Origin: QHXM01 sp032160165
GTDB taxonomy: Bacteria; Acidobacteriota; Blastocatellia; Pyrinomonadales; Pyrinomonadaceae
DNA length: 64,000 nt
Direction of reading: 5' to 3'
Assembly: GCA_032160165.1 (NCBI GenBank)
Contig: JAVHWA010000162.1
Location: 1 to 64,000, forward strand
In this document: in pieces, positions 24,428 through 33,802 of the stretch
Layout of the letters: each line of letters starts with the position of its first letter
Position numbering within the stretch: position 1 is the first letter of the stretch
Position numbers and translations under genes: made by a program
The notes under the pieces: model-generated
The model's input: the letters and a program-made list of their open reading frames with translations, nothing else
What the model was told of the DNA's origin: nothing
Databases searched by the model: none

Positions 24428-26311
24428 TCAATCAATAAAGCGTTCGAACCACAACTCGAGCATCAATAGCGTCCAAAGTTGGTGCGCGTAGTCGCGCGTT
24501 CCATTGGTGTGCTGGTCAAACATCCGCTTGACTTCGGCGGCCTTGAAAAAGCCTCGGTTCAGCGCCTTCTCGCTGAGCAACGCTTCTCCCAGGAACTTCT
24601 TCATGCGGCCTCGGAACCAATGGCCCACTGGAACGCCAAAGCCCATTTTGGGCCGATTGAGATTTTCGATGGGAACCAGCTTCTTGAGTACTCGTTTCAG
24701 AAGATACTTTGTCGTCAGGCCTCTCAGCTTCAGCTTCTCCGGCAGAGACGCTGCAAACTCGATGACATGATGATCCAAAAACGGAGAGCGACACTCCAGT
24801 GAAACGGCCATGCTCGCAATATCCACTTTTACCAATAGATCGTTTGGCAGGTAAGTCATGGTGTCGGTCAGCAGGCTGGCATCAACCACCCCCGCGCCGT
24901 TGGCTTGCGCGAACCACGGGGAGAGCCACGCCGCGGGATCGTAATTCGACATCTGGCTTCTAAACCCATCGGTGTAAAGCTCGTCCTTTGCCATTCGATC
25001 AAGCACGCTGACCCAACGCAGGTAGCGCTCGACTGACGGAAGCGATGCAGAATGTAGAAAGCGTTTGACGCTACGCACACGGCCGCGACGAATCTCAGAC
25101 GAAGGAAGCAGGTTTACAGCTCGCCTGATGACTCCCTCACGCATCAGGCCGGGCAACTTGCGATAGCGCTCTGCGAGTTTCATCGCCGCGTAGCGCTCGT
25201 AACCCGCAAAACATTCATCGCCGCCATCGCCGTTCAGGGCTACGGTTACGTGCCGGCGCGTTTCGCGCGAAACGTAGTACGTCGGAATCGCGGACGAGTC
25301 TGCATACGGCTCGCCGTAGTGCTCAACCAGAGACGGCAGGACTTCCATCGCGTCTGGCCGGACGATGAACTCGTGGTGATCGGCGCCGACGTGCACCGCA
25401 ACCCGTCGCGCATGATGCAACTCGCTAAAATCCTGCTCCTCGAAACCAATCGAGAATGTTTTTACGGGTTCGCTGCTGGCCTCGCTCATCAGAGCCACGA
25501 TTGCCGAAGAGTCAACGCCACCCGAAAGAAAGGCGCCCAGTGGAACTTCAGACATCAAGCGCACGCGGACGGCGTCGCGCAGGATTTCAATGGCGCGCTC
25601 TCCAGCCTCTTCTTCGCTGAGTTGCACCTTCCTGGAAAAGTCCGGCTGCCAATAACGCTCGATCTTCATTTCGCCCTGTTTGGTGAAGCGTAAGGAGTGG
25701 CCGGGCTCAAGCTTTTTGATGGAACGATAAGCAGTGAGGGGCGCCGGAACACACATGAACGAGAGGTAGTAATGGATCGCTTCCGGCGCCACTTCGCGGC
25801 TGATGTCCGGATGTTGCAGCAGCGCGCTGAACTCAGAGCCGAAGACCAGTTGGTTATTGACCAGTGCGTAGAGCAAAGGCTTTTTGCCAACGCGGTCGCG
25901 GGCGATGAATAGCTCTTCCGTCCGCTCGTCCCATATCGCAAAGGCAAACATTCCGCGAAGGTGCTTAGGACAATCTAAGCCGTATTGATCGTAGGCATGG
26001 ATGATGGCTTCGGTATCTGAGTTCGTATAAAAGACGTGTCCAAGCTTTTCCAGTCGCTCTCGCAGTTCCTTGTAGTTGTAGATCTCGCCGTTAAAAACGA
26101 TCCATGCCGTGCGGTCGGCGTTATGAATTGGTTGTTGTCCGCCTTTGATGTCGATGATGGCCAGCCGTCGCATCGTCAAGCCGACATTCTCGTTTAAGTA
26201 TCGTCCCTCGCCGTCAGGGCCACGATGGCGTATGGCATCGCACATACGCGCCAGGACATCTGCATCCACAGCGCGCTTGTTGCTATTTACTATTCCTGCG
26301 ATTCCACACAT
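24428..26311 (-). CDS. asnB: asparagine synthase (glutamine-hydrolysing)
   Basis: The protein has 627 residues. It begins MCGIAG, so Cys2 is the N-terminal glutaminase nucleophile; RHRGPDGEG and FNGEIYNY are glutaminase-site motifs. The synthetase domain starts near 245, with the PP-loop VPLGAFLSGGVDSSAIVALM and a later LNGDGGDECFAGYERY. In polysaccharide loci, AsnB-type enzymes often amidate uronic acids or similar carboxylates instead of, or in addition to, aspartate, so it may modify a glycan sugar here. The start at 26311 is fixed by the catalytic cysteine. The gene is followed upstream by the membrane protein at 26327 with a 15-bp gap. Confidence 0.93.
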   Translation of the reverse strand: MCGIAGIVNSNKRAVDADVLARMCDAIRHRGPDGEGRYLNENVGLTMRRLAIIDIKGGQQPIHNADRTAWIVFNGEIYNYKELRERLEKLGHVFYTNSDTEAIIHAYDQYGLDCPKHLRGMFAFAIWDERTEELFIARDRVGKKPLLYALVNNQLVFGSEFSALLQHPDISREVAPEAIHYYLSFMCVPAPLTAYRSIKKLEPGHSLRFTKQGEMKIERYWQPDFSRKVQLSEEEAGERAIEILRDAVRVRLMSEVPLGAFLSGGVDSSAIVALMSEASSEPVKTFSIGFEEQDFSELHHARRVAVHVGADHHEFIVRPDAMEVLPSLVEHYGEPYADSSAIPTYYVSRETRRHVTVALNGDGGDECFAGYERYAAMKLAERYRKLPGLMREGVIRRAVNLLPSSEIRRGRVRSVKRFLHSASLPSVERYLRWVSVLDRMAKDELYTDGFRSQMSNYDPAAWLSPWFAQANGAGVVDASLLTDTMTYLPNDLLVKVDIASMAVSLECRSPFLDHHVIEFAASLPEKLKLRGLTTKYLLKRVLKKLVPIENLNRPKMGFGVPVGHWFRGRMKKFLGEALLSEKALNRGFFKAAEVKRMFDQHTNGTRDYAHQLWTLLMLELWFERFID

Positions 26312-26326
26312 ATTTTGCGCACGCGT

Positions 26327-27679
26327 CTAAGAGGTCTGGCGACGCCCAACTATTGCCAGCTGTTTGTCTGCGCTGGCCAGTTTCTGCCGCTCTTCACGCC
26401 GTTCCTTCAGGAGCACGTATCCAACCGAGACGAATATGAAGTAAAAAACCAGTAACTGTGAACGCTGTCTATAGGCGGTCCCGACATTGCCTTGAAAAAT
26501 CGAATACGCCAGGGTCAGCATGGTAGTAAAGATTAGGATCGGGAGCGATTGTCGCAAACGGTATTTGATGGTGAACCACAATCCCAGCACGAGAAGCGGA
26601 ACGGAAGTCCACCAGACAATCATCTCCGGCAGCGTGATGCTCTGGCGAAGGCTGGCCAACTGCCAGGGAAACGGCGCAAAAAGCAAATTGGCGGCCCCGA
26701 GTGGGATGGCGCCCAGCGCTCCTGACGCGGTCGAGACATCGACGTCCTTCCCGAAGCCAGTATTTGCGGATTGGGCCAGATCTGAACGGCTGACCTGCAC
26801 TCGCTCGAGGCTTCCGTATGTCTCCAACTGGGCACCGGCATTTCGCAAAACGCCCATATAAGTCAGGGCCATTCCCACCCCCACGATCACCACAAACTGC
26901 TGCGTCAGGCTGCGTGCAGAAGCCTGGCGCATTCCGATTACGAGCGAACCGCCGACCGCCACCACCATCATGTAAAAGATATAGAACCTCATGCTAACCA
27001 GCGCGAAGAGCGAGCAGGCCAGGATCGCCAGGTACTTAAGAGTCAGATTCTCGCCAAGCCTTAGTGTCGCCAGGACGCAGACCGCCAAGAGGAAAACGAT
27101 AGGCCCATCCTTTAGTCCCTGTGACGACCACAAAACCAGCGAAGGATAAAAGGCAACAAACCACCCGGCTATCCGCGCTACCCGAAGGTTCTTGAATATA
27201 TGTTGTGCACAAAGGAAGATAACCGGCGCCGTGGCCGCGCCAAAAACGGAGTTGACGAGCTGTACCGCCAGCATGTTGCGCCCGGTCACTTTATAAATGA
27301 ACGCAACCAGGTAAAGCATTCCCCAGGCACCGGCGCCGCTTTCACCGATAAAGGTGTTTACGAGGGATTGGTAATACTGCTCTCCGTTCCACACCTTATA
27401 AAGCGCATAGCCATAGAAGTCATACGTAGCTGCGTCGCCGCCGAAAAAGTCCTGCAGGTTGAAGGTGAAGATGACCGTGCCGGTCAAAATCCTAATCAGC
27501 AACCCGCCGATGAATAGTTGCAGCAAGAACGTCTTGTTGTTGTCGACGCGAGACACCGCCCATCCCATCAGACCGGCAATGGCAGCGCAGATCAGCAAAG
27601 CCGAAGGGCCCTCTGCAGGAGCGGCCAGCAAAATACCGCCGCACAATATCAAGGCTGTAAGAGTGAGTAGAGCTCTCAT
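26327..27679 (-). CDS. polytopic membrane protein, GT-C-like or polymerase-like
   Basis: The protein has 450 residues and about 11 membrane segments. The first periplasmic loop carries acidic GGDAATYDFYGYALYKVWNGEQYYQSL near 77-105, resembling the DxD-containing first loop of GT-C glycosyltransferases. A large loop at about 275-330 follows (YGSLERVQVSRSDLAQSAN). This is the pattern of lipid-linked sugar-using transferases or Wzy-like polymerases in surface-glycan loci, but no signature is decisive. The last 25 residues are basic and cytoplasmic. Its place between asnB and the acyltransferase supports a glycan assembly role. Confidence 0.7.
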   Translation of the reverse strand: MRALLTLTALILCGGILLAAPAEGPSALLICAAIAGLMGWAVSRVDNNKTFLLQLFIGGLLIRILTGTVIFTFNLQDFFGGDAATYDFYGYALYKVWNGEQYYQSLVNTFIGESGAGAWGMLYLVAFIYKVTGRNMLAVQLVNSVFGAATAPVIFLCAQHIFKNLRVARIAGWFVAFYPSLVLWSSQGLKDGPIVFLLAVCVLATLRLGENLTLKYLAILACSLFALVSMRFYIFYMMVVAVGGSLVIGMRQASARSLTQQFVVIVGVGMALTYMGVLRNAGAQLETYGSLERVQVSRSDLAQSANTGFGKDVDVSTASGALGAIPLGAANLLFAPFPWQLASLRQSITLPEMIVWWTSVPLLVLGLWFTIKYRLRQSLPILIFTTMLTLAYSIFQGNVGTAYRQRSQLLVFYFIFVSVGYVLLKERREERQKLASADKQLAIVGRRQTS

Positions 27680-27770
27680 TGAAATTCAGACTATCGATGG
27701 AAGCGAGTTGACGATTCCGCCTAAATCCTCATCAGGCCGATCCCCCAAGGGTTATTTCTCATTTCTATTC

Positions 27771-28628
27771 TCAAATATCATCCGGCAAATCGGGACGGGT
27801 CTTTTGGTCGATCAAAAACCTGTCTTCAGCGCTCAGCGGCTTGATCGTTTTGGCTGGTACCCCGGCAATCAGGTGGTTCTCTTCTTTAAGTTGGCTGACG
27901 ATTACGGCGCCAATCCCAACAATGCAACGGGAAGGAATTGAGCCCCCTGGAGCAACCCGAATCTCTGAGCCGATATATGTCCGCGACCCGATTTCAATCG
28001 GACGGGTTCGTTGCCTGTTATGTGTCCACAGAGAAGAGTTGCGTCCGCCGAGAATCGTCCGGCACCCAATCTCCACGCGATCGGTAAAGTCTATCTTATG
28101 GCCCGCCGTGATAATGCTTCCATCACCCAGCAAAAAACGCGGGGTGACCGGATTGACCACGTCGGGTTCCATAATAGAGTTGATCTCGTTCATCCTGAGA
28201 ATTTCCGCGTAACGCCCGAGTCGGATTTCATCCCCGCCGCGCAGGATGTTCAGATGGCCGATTCGCACGTGATCTTTGATATCGAGTCGCTTAACGCCGA
28301 TCACCAGATTCAAGTGTCCGATGCGGACATCATCGGCAATATCGCATTGCTGGGCATCAATGATGCTTAGGCCGACATGCACTCGCTTGCCGATTCGATA
28401 GCCGAAGAACAAGCGTAGGAATGGCCGCTTAAGGAACGATGGAAAGAGAGCGATTACCCCGAGCACAGCGAGTCGCGCGCGCGAAACACGTCGCCCTTCT
28501 CGAGGGGCCACATTGGTCGCGCCAGCCATCTGGGCCCTCTTTACTTCTCCTTCCGGACCTTCATCGGCGGAAGAGGCAGGAGAGCTTTGGCCCAGGGTGG
28601 CTGTGGCGTCCGTTTCTCTCTGCGTCAT
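27771..28628 (-). CDS. left-handed beta-helix acyltransferase
   Basis: The protein has 285 residues. After a variable 60-residue N-terminus, hexapeptide-type turns repeat through about 90-270: IADDVRIGHLNLVIGVKRLDIKDHVRIGH, then VEIGCRTILGGRNSS and IEIGSRTYIGSEIRVAPG. It ends with IVGIGAVIVSQLKEENHLIAGVPAKTIKPL, the classic end of a LbH/maltose-acetyltransferase-type helix. It probably transfers an acetyl or other acyl group to a sugar or lipid-linked intermediate. The start ATG at 28628 overlaps the stop of the upstream glycosyltransferase by 4 bp (ATGA), so expression is coupled. Confidence 0.87.
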   Translation of the reverse strand: MTQRETDATATLGQSSPASSADEGPEGEVKRAQMAGATNVAPREGRRVSRARLAVLGVIALFPSFLKRPFLRLFFGYRIGKRVHVGLSIIDAQQCDIADDVRIGHLNLVIGVKRLDIKDHVRIGHLNILRGGDEIRLGRYAEILRMNEINSIMEPDVVNPVTPRFLLGDGSIITAGHKIDFTDRVEIGCRTILGGRNSSLWTHNRQRTRPIEIGSRTYIGSEIRVAPGGSIPSRCIVGIGAVIVSQLKEENHLIAGVPAKTIKPLSAEDRFLIDQKTRPDLPDDI

Positions 28629-29749
28629 GTAGTTTGTCCTACTGCTTCCTGCAAGGCATGAACGAGTTTATCGGTCTGCGCTTCCACCGTATAGTGCGCC
28701 AGCGCATGCATGCGGCCGGCCTGGCCCATACGGCCTCGTAGTTCTCTATCAGAGATTAGTTTCCGCAGCGCATCCTGCCACTCAGCTTCGCTGGTCGCCG
28801 GATAATGTGTGACGCCGCCTTCGCCTATTTCAGCGCAGACTCCGACCGGGGTCATTACAAAGGGAAGACCGACAGCCATATACTGTATGGCCTTAAAGCC
28901 CGACTTTCCGGAAACCCATTCACTACCGTAGCGTTCGGTATCCATCGGATAAAGACCGATGTCGAACGACTGAAAATCCTCTATCTCACGCGCCAGGCTC
29001 CACTCGAGACTTTCAACTTCCACTCCGGGAATGTCTATGTCGCTTTTACCGGCTCCCACCACCTTGAGTTTGAACGGGTGAGTGCGTGCCAGCTCCCGCA
29101 AGATGGGGAACAGTCTCTCCAGAAAGGGAAAGGTCGAGTGCGTGCCAATCCATCCAAGTACCACCAGGTCCTTTTCGAAAGTATGAGCTGCCGGTCGAAA
29201 ACTTTCGGTATCGACAACTGTCGGGATCACGACGCTACGCGCACCCTTGCGTGATACATATTCGGCAATGGTACGGTTTCCGCAGATCACAACCTTCGCC
29301 CATCGAATCAGATGATCTGTTTTGCCGAAGAATTTCAGCGCACTACCAAGCCGGCCATATGTCGGGCTAGTATATGAAACGTATGTAGCATCGTCCAAAT
29401 CCAATACCATCGGACACCGGCTTATGCGCGAGGCGAGCCATTCGATAAAGGGCGGGCCGAACATCATGGCCTCACGTTGTACCAGCAACACGTCCGCAGC
29501 CTTTGCCTGCCATGCTTCGCGCAGCCGTCTAAAGGTGGCACGCATCAGGCCGACCGTCGTACGGGGCCATTCCGCTCGCTTGTACATCGAGGCGGACAAG
29601 TTCGAATCGATAAATGGTCGAATGGTGAGCGTGATGCCACGTGCCTTCAGCGGAGCGACGAATTGATAGAGTCGATAGCGCGTCGCTGCCATCTCGATAG
29701 GGTATGAGGCGAGCGCCAGCACTTTCATTTCATTAAGGGGAGAAGACAA
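28625..29749 (-). CDS. glycosyltransferase family 4-like (GT-B)
   Basis: The protein has 374 residues. The N-terminal segment is MKVLALASYPIEMAATRYRLYQFVAPLK. VVLGWIGTHSTFPFLERLFPILREL begins the donor half, and GSEWVSGKSGFKAIQYMAVGLPFVMTPVG near 275-305 corresponds to the donor-binding EX7E region, with a Lys-Ser-Gly-Phe-Lys variant. It is overlapped by the acyltransferase gene (28625-28628). The sugar specificity is not readable. Start alternatives are the ATGs at 29749 and 29728 (MKVLALAS); the latter lacks the SSPLNE leader. Confidence 0.85.
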   Translation of the reverse strand: MSSPLNEMKVLALASYPIEMAATRYRLYQFVAPLKARGITLTIRPFIDSNLSASMYKRAEWPRTTVGLMRATFRRLREAWQAKAADVLLVQREAMMFGPPFIEWLASRISRCPMVLDLDDATYVSYTSPTYGRLGSALKFFGKTDHLIRWAKVVICGNRTIAEYVSRKGARSVVIPTVVDTESFRPAAHTFEKDLVVLGWIGTHSTFPFLERLFPILRELARTHPFKLKVVGAGKSDIDIPGVEVESLEWSLAREIEDFQSFDIGLYPMDTERYGSEWVSGKSGFKAIQYMAVGLPFVMTPVGVCAEIGEGGVTHYPATSEAEWQDALRKLISDRELRGRMGQAGRMHALAHYTVEAQTDKLVHALQEAVGQTT

Positions 29750-29785
29750 ATCAATAGGGAAGCGACGAGCGATTTCACTTTACGA

Positions 29786-31069
29786 TTACTGGCTGGCCCT
29801 TGAACTAATTCTCTCGACACCGGAATCCGGCGCCTTTCGCGCCATCAATCGTTGGTACAGCCGAACGTATCTGGGGCCGCCAACAGTCGCCAAGTCAAAA
29901 CGGTTGATAGCACTGTCTCTACAGCGCGTGGCGGTTGTCTGGTCGTTACGCATGTTATCTATGGCTGACAGCGCTTGCGAGTAAGCGGCATCGCTAAACT
30001 CCCGCACAATCGTTCCGACTCGATCGCCTTCAATCATAGCATCCAGATCGCCAATCCCGGCGTTGCTGACGATGGGAAGCCCGCTCGCCAGGGCCTCTGC
30101 GATTTTTGTAGGAGACGAAGCCCGCTTGGAATAACAGGGCTTAATGAACGAGAGCGCGACATCGGCAGCTTTCAAGTAGCTCGGAACTTGGGCCGGCGCC
30201 ACTTGTCGTACAAGGAAATCTTCATCCGCCAGACCCGCATTGCGCAGACCGGTGAACATCAGGTCCGGCGGGGTCTGCGTAATGATCAACGAAAATGTTT
30301 TCGGGTCCTGCCGATGGGCGCTCGCCAGGAATTGGATCATCTCGTCGGTCAGATACCAACCCCCGAGCGCGCCGACATAAACTATTACCCGGCGTCCATC
30401 GAGGTTCAATTGGCGGCGAACGTCCTCCACCGCAGAACCGTCGGCATTTTGAAATCTCTGTGCATCGACGCAGCAAGGAATTACTTCGATCGGTCGGCCC
30501 TGCTCATCTGTCTCCGAGCATCCGGCGAAGAGAATCTCGCGCGCAGCTTCCGTCAGCACCACGAAAGCATCTGCTTTCGAAAAGAGCCACCGTTCGACTC
30601 GCTTGGCCAGCCGATAGAGATACCCGTTGGCAGGCCATACTCCAGCGTCTACGTACTCTTCCGGCATAAAGCCCCTTATGTCGAAGATCAATCTTGCGCC
30701 CGTCCGTCGTTTGACCAGCGCCCCCATTACCGCCGGCACGTGGCTTCGGGCGTGAACGATGTTGATGTTATGCCGGCGGACCAGACGGGTTGCGAAGCGC
30801 GCCCCTGCCAACACATCGTAAAGCGTTGCCGGCAGAGAAGGACGCTTATGATATGGCAAGCAAGACCAGCGGATGCCTTCGGCGGCTAGCCTCGCTTCCT
30901 CTCTCTTCTGTTTTTCAATATTCCATCGCTCGCGCATCTGCGGCTCGAACGTAAGTAAGCTGATATCGACTCCGGACGCTGCCAGCTGACGCAGATACGG
31001 CAGAACCTGTGTCTGTACCAGCGGTTCGAGCAGGCCGAAGTAACAGAGATAGAGAGAGCTTACTGACAT
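29786..31069 (-). CDS. glycosyltransferase family 4 (GT-B)
   Basis: The protein has 427 residues. The N-terminus YLCYFGLLEPLVQTQVLPYLRQLA is typical of GT4 enzymes that act on polyprenyl or polysaccharide acceptors. VYVGALGGWYLTDEMIQFLASA begins the donor domain, and SPTKIAEALASGLPIVSNAGIGDLD near 335-360 carries the conserved donor-binding glutamate. It extends the repeat unit at the cytoplasmic face; the linkage is unknown. It sits between another GT4 gene and a methyltransferase gene on the same strand. Confidence 0.88.
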   Translation of the reverse strand: MSVSSLYLCYFGLLEPLVQTQVLPYLRQLAASGVDISLLTFEPQMRERWNIEKQKREEARLAAEGIRWSCLPYHKRPSLPATLYDVLAGARFATRLVRRHNINIVHARSHVPAVMGALVKRRTGARLIFDIRGFMPEEYVDAGVWPANGYLYRLAKRVERWLFSKADAFVVLTEAAREILFAGCSETDEQGRPIEVIPCCVDAQRFQNADGSAVEDVRRQLNLDGRRVIVYVGALGGWYLTDEMIQFLASAHRQDPKTFSLIITQTPPDLMFTGLRNAGLADEDFLVRQVAPAQVPSYLKAADVALSFIKPCYSKRASSPTKIAEALASGLPIVSNAGIGDLDAMIEGDRVGTIVREFSDAAYSQALSAIDNMRNDQTTATRCRDSAINRFDLATVGGPRYVRLYQRLMARKAPDSGVERISSRASQ

Positions 31070-31108
31070 AAGGGTGTGGTCATTGAGAGGCGGAATGCCG
31101 AGACTGAT

Positions 31109-32095
31109 CTAGCCTTTCCTCCCGACAACATTTAGCCCGGCATTCGGGATGCGCTTGAGGTCAACTATGCCTTCAGAAGAGAGAGCGTGTACCACTTCCA
31201 GTTGAGTCTGTGGCTGGTCATATTGTGGAGAGAGCATGTCAAAGGTATCGAGGATTGCCCAGTCGTAACGCTGTTGTCGGGACAGCGACCGTTCATTAGC
31301 ATAATTTGCGATGGGAATCGTGAACCTGAATACGCCGCCGAGAACCGGGAGCTTGAACAGCACGTTGGTTATCGGAAACAAGACCGGCATGACGCCCTTT
31401 ATTATCGCAAGCAGCGTCGTTTTCTTGAGCCTCCTGGTTATTGGTCGGACCAGGTATTTGGAGTAGAGCGGGGTCCACGGCTTGCGCTCATAAGCCGTAA
31501 TGGCAATCTGCCCGTCGCTTCGCAGCGTTCTTGGCAGCGCCCGCATCGCTTTCTGCGGATCAGGAGTGTGCTGGATCACGCCAATGCAATAGCATCCATC
31601 GAACGCACCGGTACGAAACGGCGGCTCGAAAATACTGGCCTGAACGAAATGCACGTTCTTGCGGTCACCCAGGTTCGCCTTGGCCGCGTCGATCGCGCTG
31701 CTGATGTCCAGCCCGACCACTTCGCCGCCCGAACGAACCGCGACGTCCAAAAAACGTCCGGCGCCGCAACCCGCGTCCAGGATCCATTTGTCTTTCATCC
31801 ATTCACTTGTCCAGCCCGTCTCGCCGTGAAGCCTATCGGTCGAGAGCCTGGTCCCATTGTTGGAATCGATTTGCTCCAAGCGGAAACGATTCCATTGATA
31901 TCCAAAGGATGTCGCGTAGTTCTCCTCCGGAACAAAGCGGGGAATCCCTTTTGTAATCGGATATGTCTGTTGACACTGTCCACAGCTTAAGCTGCCGGCT
32001 TCAACCTCGCCATCGTCAGCAGTGGTGGTGATCGAACAGGAAAGCTCGCCATGACACTTTGGACACGCCAGCTTTTCAAGCAATCTTGTCTGCAT
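31109..32095 (-). CDS. class I SAM methyltransferase with Trm112-like N-terminus
   Basis: The protein has 328 residues. The N-terminal LLEKLACPKCHGELSC and CGQCQQTYPITKGIPRFVPEE (about 4-60) are a Trm112-like zinc domain. The SAM site is ILDAGCGAGRFLDVAVRSGGEVVGLDIS near 106-133, with CYCIGVIQHTPDPQKAMRAL as motif II/III. Proteins of this build are common in surface-polysaccharide clusters and are assumed to methylate sugars; the substrate is unknown. The gene lies 15 bp from the next glycosyltransferase on the same strand. Confidence 0.87.
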   Translation of the reverse strand: MQTRLLEKLACPKCHGELSCSITTTADDGEVEAGSLSCGQCQQTYPITKGIPRFVPEENYATSFGYQWNRFRLEQIDSNNGTRLSTDRLHGETGWTSEWMKDKWILDAGCGAGRFLDVAVRSGGEVVGLDISSAIDAAKANLGDRKNVHFVQASIFEPPFRTGAFDGCYCIGVIQHTPDPQKAMRALPRTLRSDGQIAITAYERKPWTPLYSKYLVRPITRRLKKTTLLAIIKGVMPVLFPITNVLFKLPVLGGVFRFTIPIANYANERSLSRQQRYDWAILDTFDMLSPQYDQPQTQLEVVHALSSEGIVDLKRIPNAGLNVVGRKG

Positions 32096-32110
32096 AGTTT
32101 CTAAAGGCGC

Positions 32111-33040
32111 TTACCCGGATGTCCCGGCTCCGCTCGCATCACTTCTGAAAAGCGCGATCTGAAGCGTTTTGAGAAAGCGCCGGGACCCTATGACACCTGG
32201 GTCCTTCCTTAAAGCCTGGAATAAATACTTAAATGGCCGCCCATAACCCAAGCCGGAGTTGGGGAGCGTCGCGGTGTAGAGTAGCGAATTGGCTTCAATT
32301 CGTTTTAGATAAGGCCCGTAGACCGAGAGCAAATGCGGGTCTCCAGAAATCTTCGCGGCAATTTGCTTCAAACCTTTTAGCAGGCTTTCAAGACTCTGAT
32401 TGTTAACACTGCGCCCCGAATGTTGCAGCACTCCGCTGTTAACCTTCTCGATGCGACCCACCTTGTGGTCTGCCAGCACGCGCAACCAAAAGTCCCAATC
32501 CTCAGAGCCTGTGACGTCGGGCCGTGTGTCGAATTTGTATTGTTGATAGACCTGGCGGTGAATGAAGTCGCCGATGCAGGACATGAAATTCCCCTGGGAA
32601 ATCGCTTTGATCTGGTTTTTCAAGGAAGGGAATTTATACCGATATACGACATTCCCCTGAGAATCGATTAGCTCAAACAAATTATGAAAGCATCTCACAT
32701 CAGGATGGGCGGCAATGTATTCGACCGCATCAGCCAGATTGTGCGGGTACATAAAGTCATCGGAATCAAGGAAGGTTAGGAAGTCGCCGTGCGCAACGCT
32801 CATTCCTGTATTGCGCGAACAAGCTCGTTCATAGTTCTGGTCGTGCTTGATGTATCTGATCTGCTCGGTGCTGATGAAGGGTTGCAGTACCGCTTCTGTG
32901 TCATCGGTCGAACAATTGTCGACTACGATTATCTCATGGTGTGGGTAGGTCTGTTCCAGAACGCTCTTTATTGTCGGTACGACAAAAGTGGCGCGGTTAT
33001 ACGTGGGTATGACAACAGAGAATAGAGGAAAGGGACTCAT
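32111..33040 (-). CDS. glycosyltransferase family 2 (GT-A)
   Basis: The protein has 309 residues from the ATG at 33040 (MSPFPLFSVVIPTYNRATF); an upstream frame from 33070 adds 10 unconserved residues. The GT2 N-terminal nucleotide fold shows VVIPTYNRA and IIVVDNCSTDDTE, with the DxD-type motif FLDSDDFMYPHNL near 93-105. The acceptor-side EDWDFWLRVLADHKVG near 190 contains the catalytic-base-like ED. It transfers one sugar to the growing lipid-linked glycan in the cytoplasm. Donor unknown. Confidence 0.9.
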   Translation of the reverse strand: MSPFPLFSVVIPTYNRATFVVPTIKSVLEQTYPHHEIIVVDNCSTDDTEAVLQPFISTEQIRYIKHDQNYERACSRNTGMSVAHGDFLTFLDSDDFMYPHNLADAVEYIAAHPDVRCFHNLFELIDSQGNVVYRYKFPSLKNQIKAISQGNFMSCIGDFIHRQVYQQYKFDTRPDVTGSEDWDFWLRVLADHKVGRIEKVNSGVLQHSGRSVNNQSLESLLKGLKQIAAKISGDPHLLSVYGPYLKRIEANSLLYTATLPNSGLGYGRPFKYLFQALRKDPGVIGSRRFLKTLQIALFRSDASGAGTSG

Positions 33041-33133
33041 TTCATATGCGCGGCGCCGCTGCGGATACAATTCGACGTGGCGAGCAATACCAGTCGGCGG
33101 CAGCGCGGGGCCTTGGTCGCCGTCCTAACAGGA

Positions 33134-33802
33134 TTAGAATGGCGCTTCGTTCAGCGTCGTTAATTGCTCAATGGTATCAACCGCAAACCACTTCTTTGGA
33201 TATACCGGAGACACGAGTAGCTGCTCTTGCACGATCAATTGCCGCCATACGTCGTAGAAGCTTTCGCCCTCCTCGGTAATCTTTGTGAGACGAGACGGAT
33301 TCAGGATCTGAATTCCCGAACAGTAAATATCGGTCACCTTCGAGCGGCTGATTTCGGTAACGACGTGGTCATGATGAAAAACATAGTCACCTTCAAGTCC
33401 GGGGACTGGACGAATTGGAACCAGCATGCAGGCCGGCGATTTTAGAGTTTGATAGCTTTCTTCAAGCAGGTCAAAATCAAGATCAGCAACGTTATCGCAT
33501 GTAAGGACGAACAGGGGCTCATCCAAATGCCTTAGCAGAGTGTTATAGATCCACCAGCAGTTACCCTGTCCTTCAGTGTTGAAAACCGCGCTGGCGCCTT
33601 GCTCGATCACATGTTGCGCCAACATCGCCTTTTTGTAGCCTACAGTGACATAGATATGTTCCAGGCGCTGAGCGAGGCGGTCGATGCCGCGGGCGATCAG
33701 GGTCGTCCCATTGTAAGGGGCCATCGGTTTGGGGATCGCATCAGTCAATGGAGCCATGCGCATACCGCGCCCCGCGGCCATAATGATTCCGTGTTTGATC
33801 AT
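33134..33802 (-). CDS. sugar nucleotidyltransferase (NTP_transferase family)
   Basis: The protein has 222 residues. The signature loop MAAGRGMRMAPLTDAIPKPMAPY (about 8-30) is the GxGxRxxPxTxxxPKP pyrophosphorylase motif, with a later LTCDNVADLDFDLLEES holding the metal-binding Asp. The protein is shorter than GlmU or RmlA and resembles MurNAc-1-P uridylyltransferase or CTP:phosphocholine/sugar-1-P cytidylyltransferase-type enzymes; the product is unsettled. Its ATG at 33802 overlaps the stop of the upstream dehydratase-like gene (TAATG), so the two are translationally coupled and probably work on the same sugar. Confidence 0.85.
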   Translation of the reverse strand: MIKHGIIMAAGRGMRMAPLTDAIPKPMAPYNGTTLIARGIDRLAQRLEHIYVTVGYKKAMLAQHVIEQGASAVFNTEGQGNCWWIYNTLLRHLDEPLFVLTCDNVADLDFDLLEESYQTLKSPACMLVPIRPVPGLEGDYVFHHDHVVTEISRSKVTDIYCSGIQILNPSRLTKITEEGESFYDVWRQLIVQEQLLVSPVYPKKWFAVDTIEQLTTLNEAPF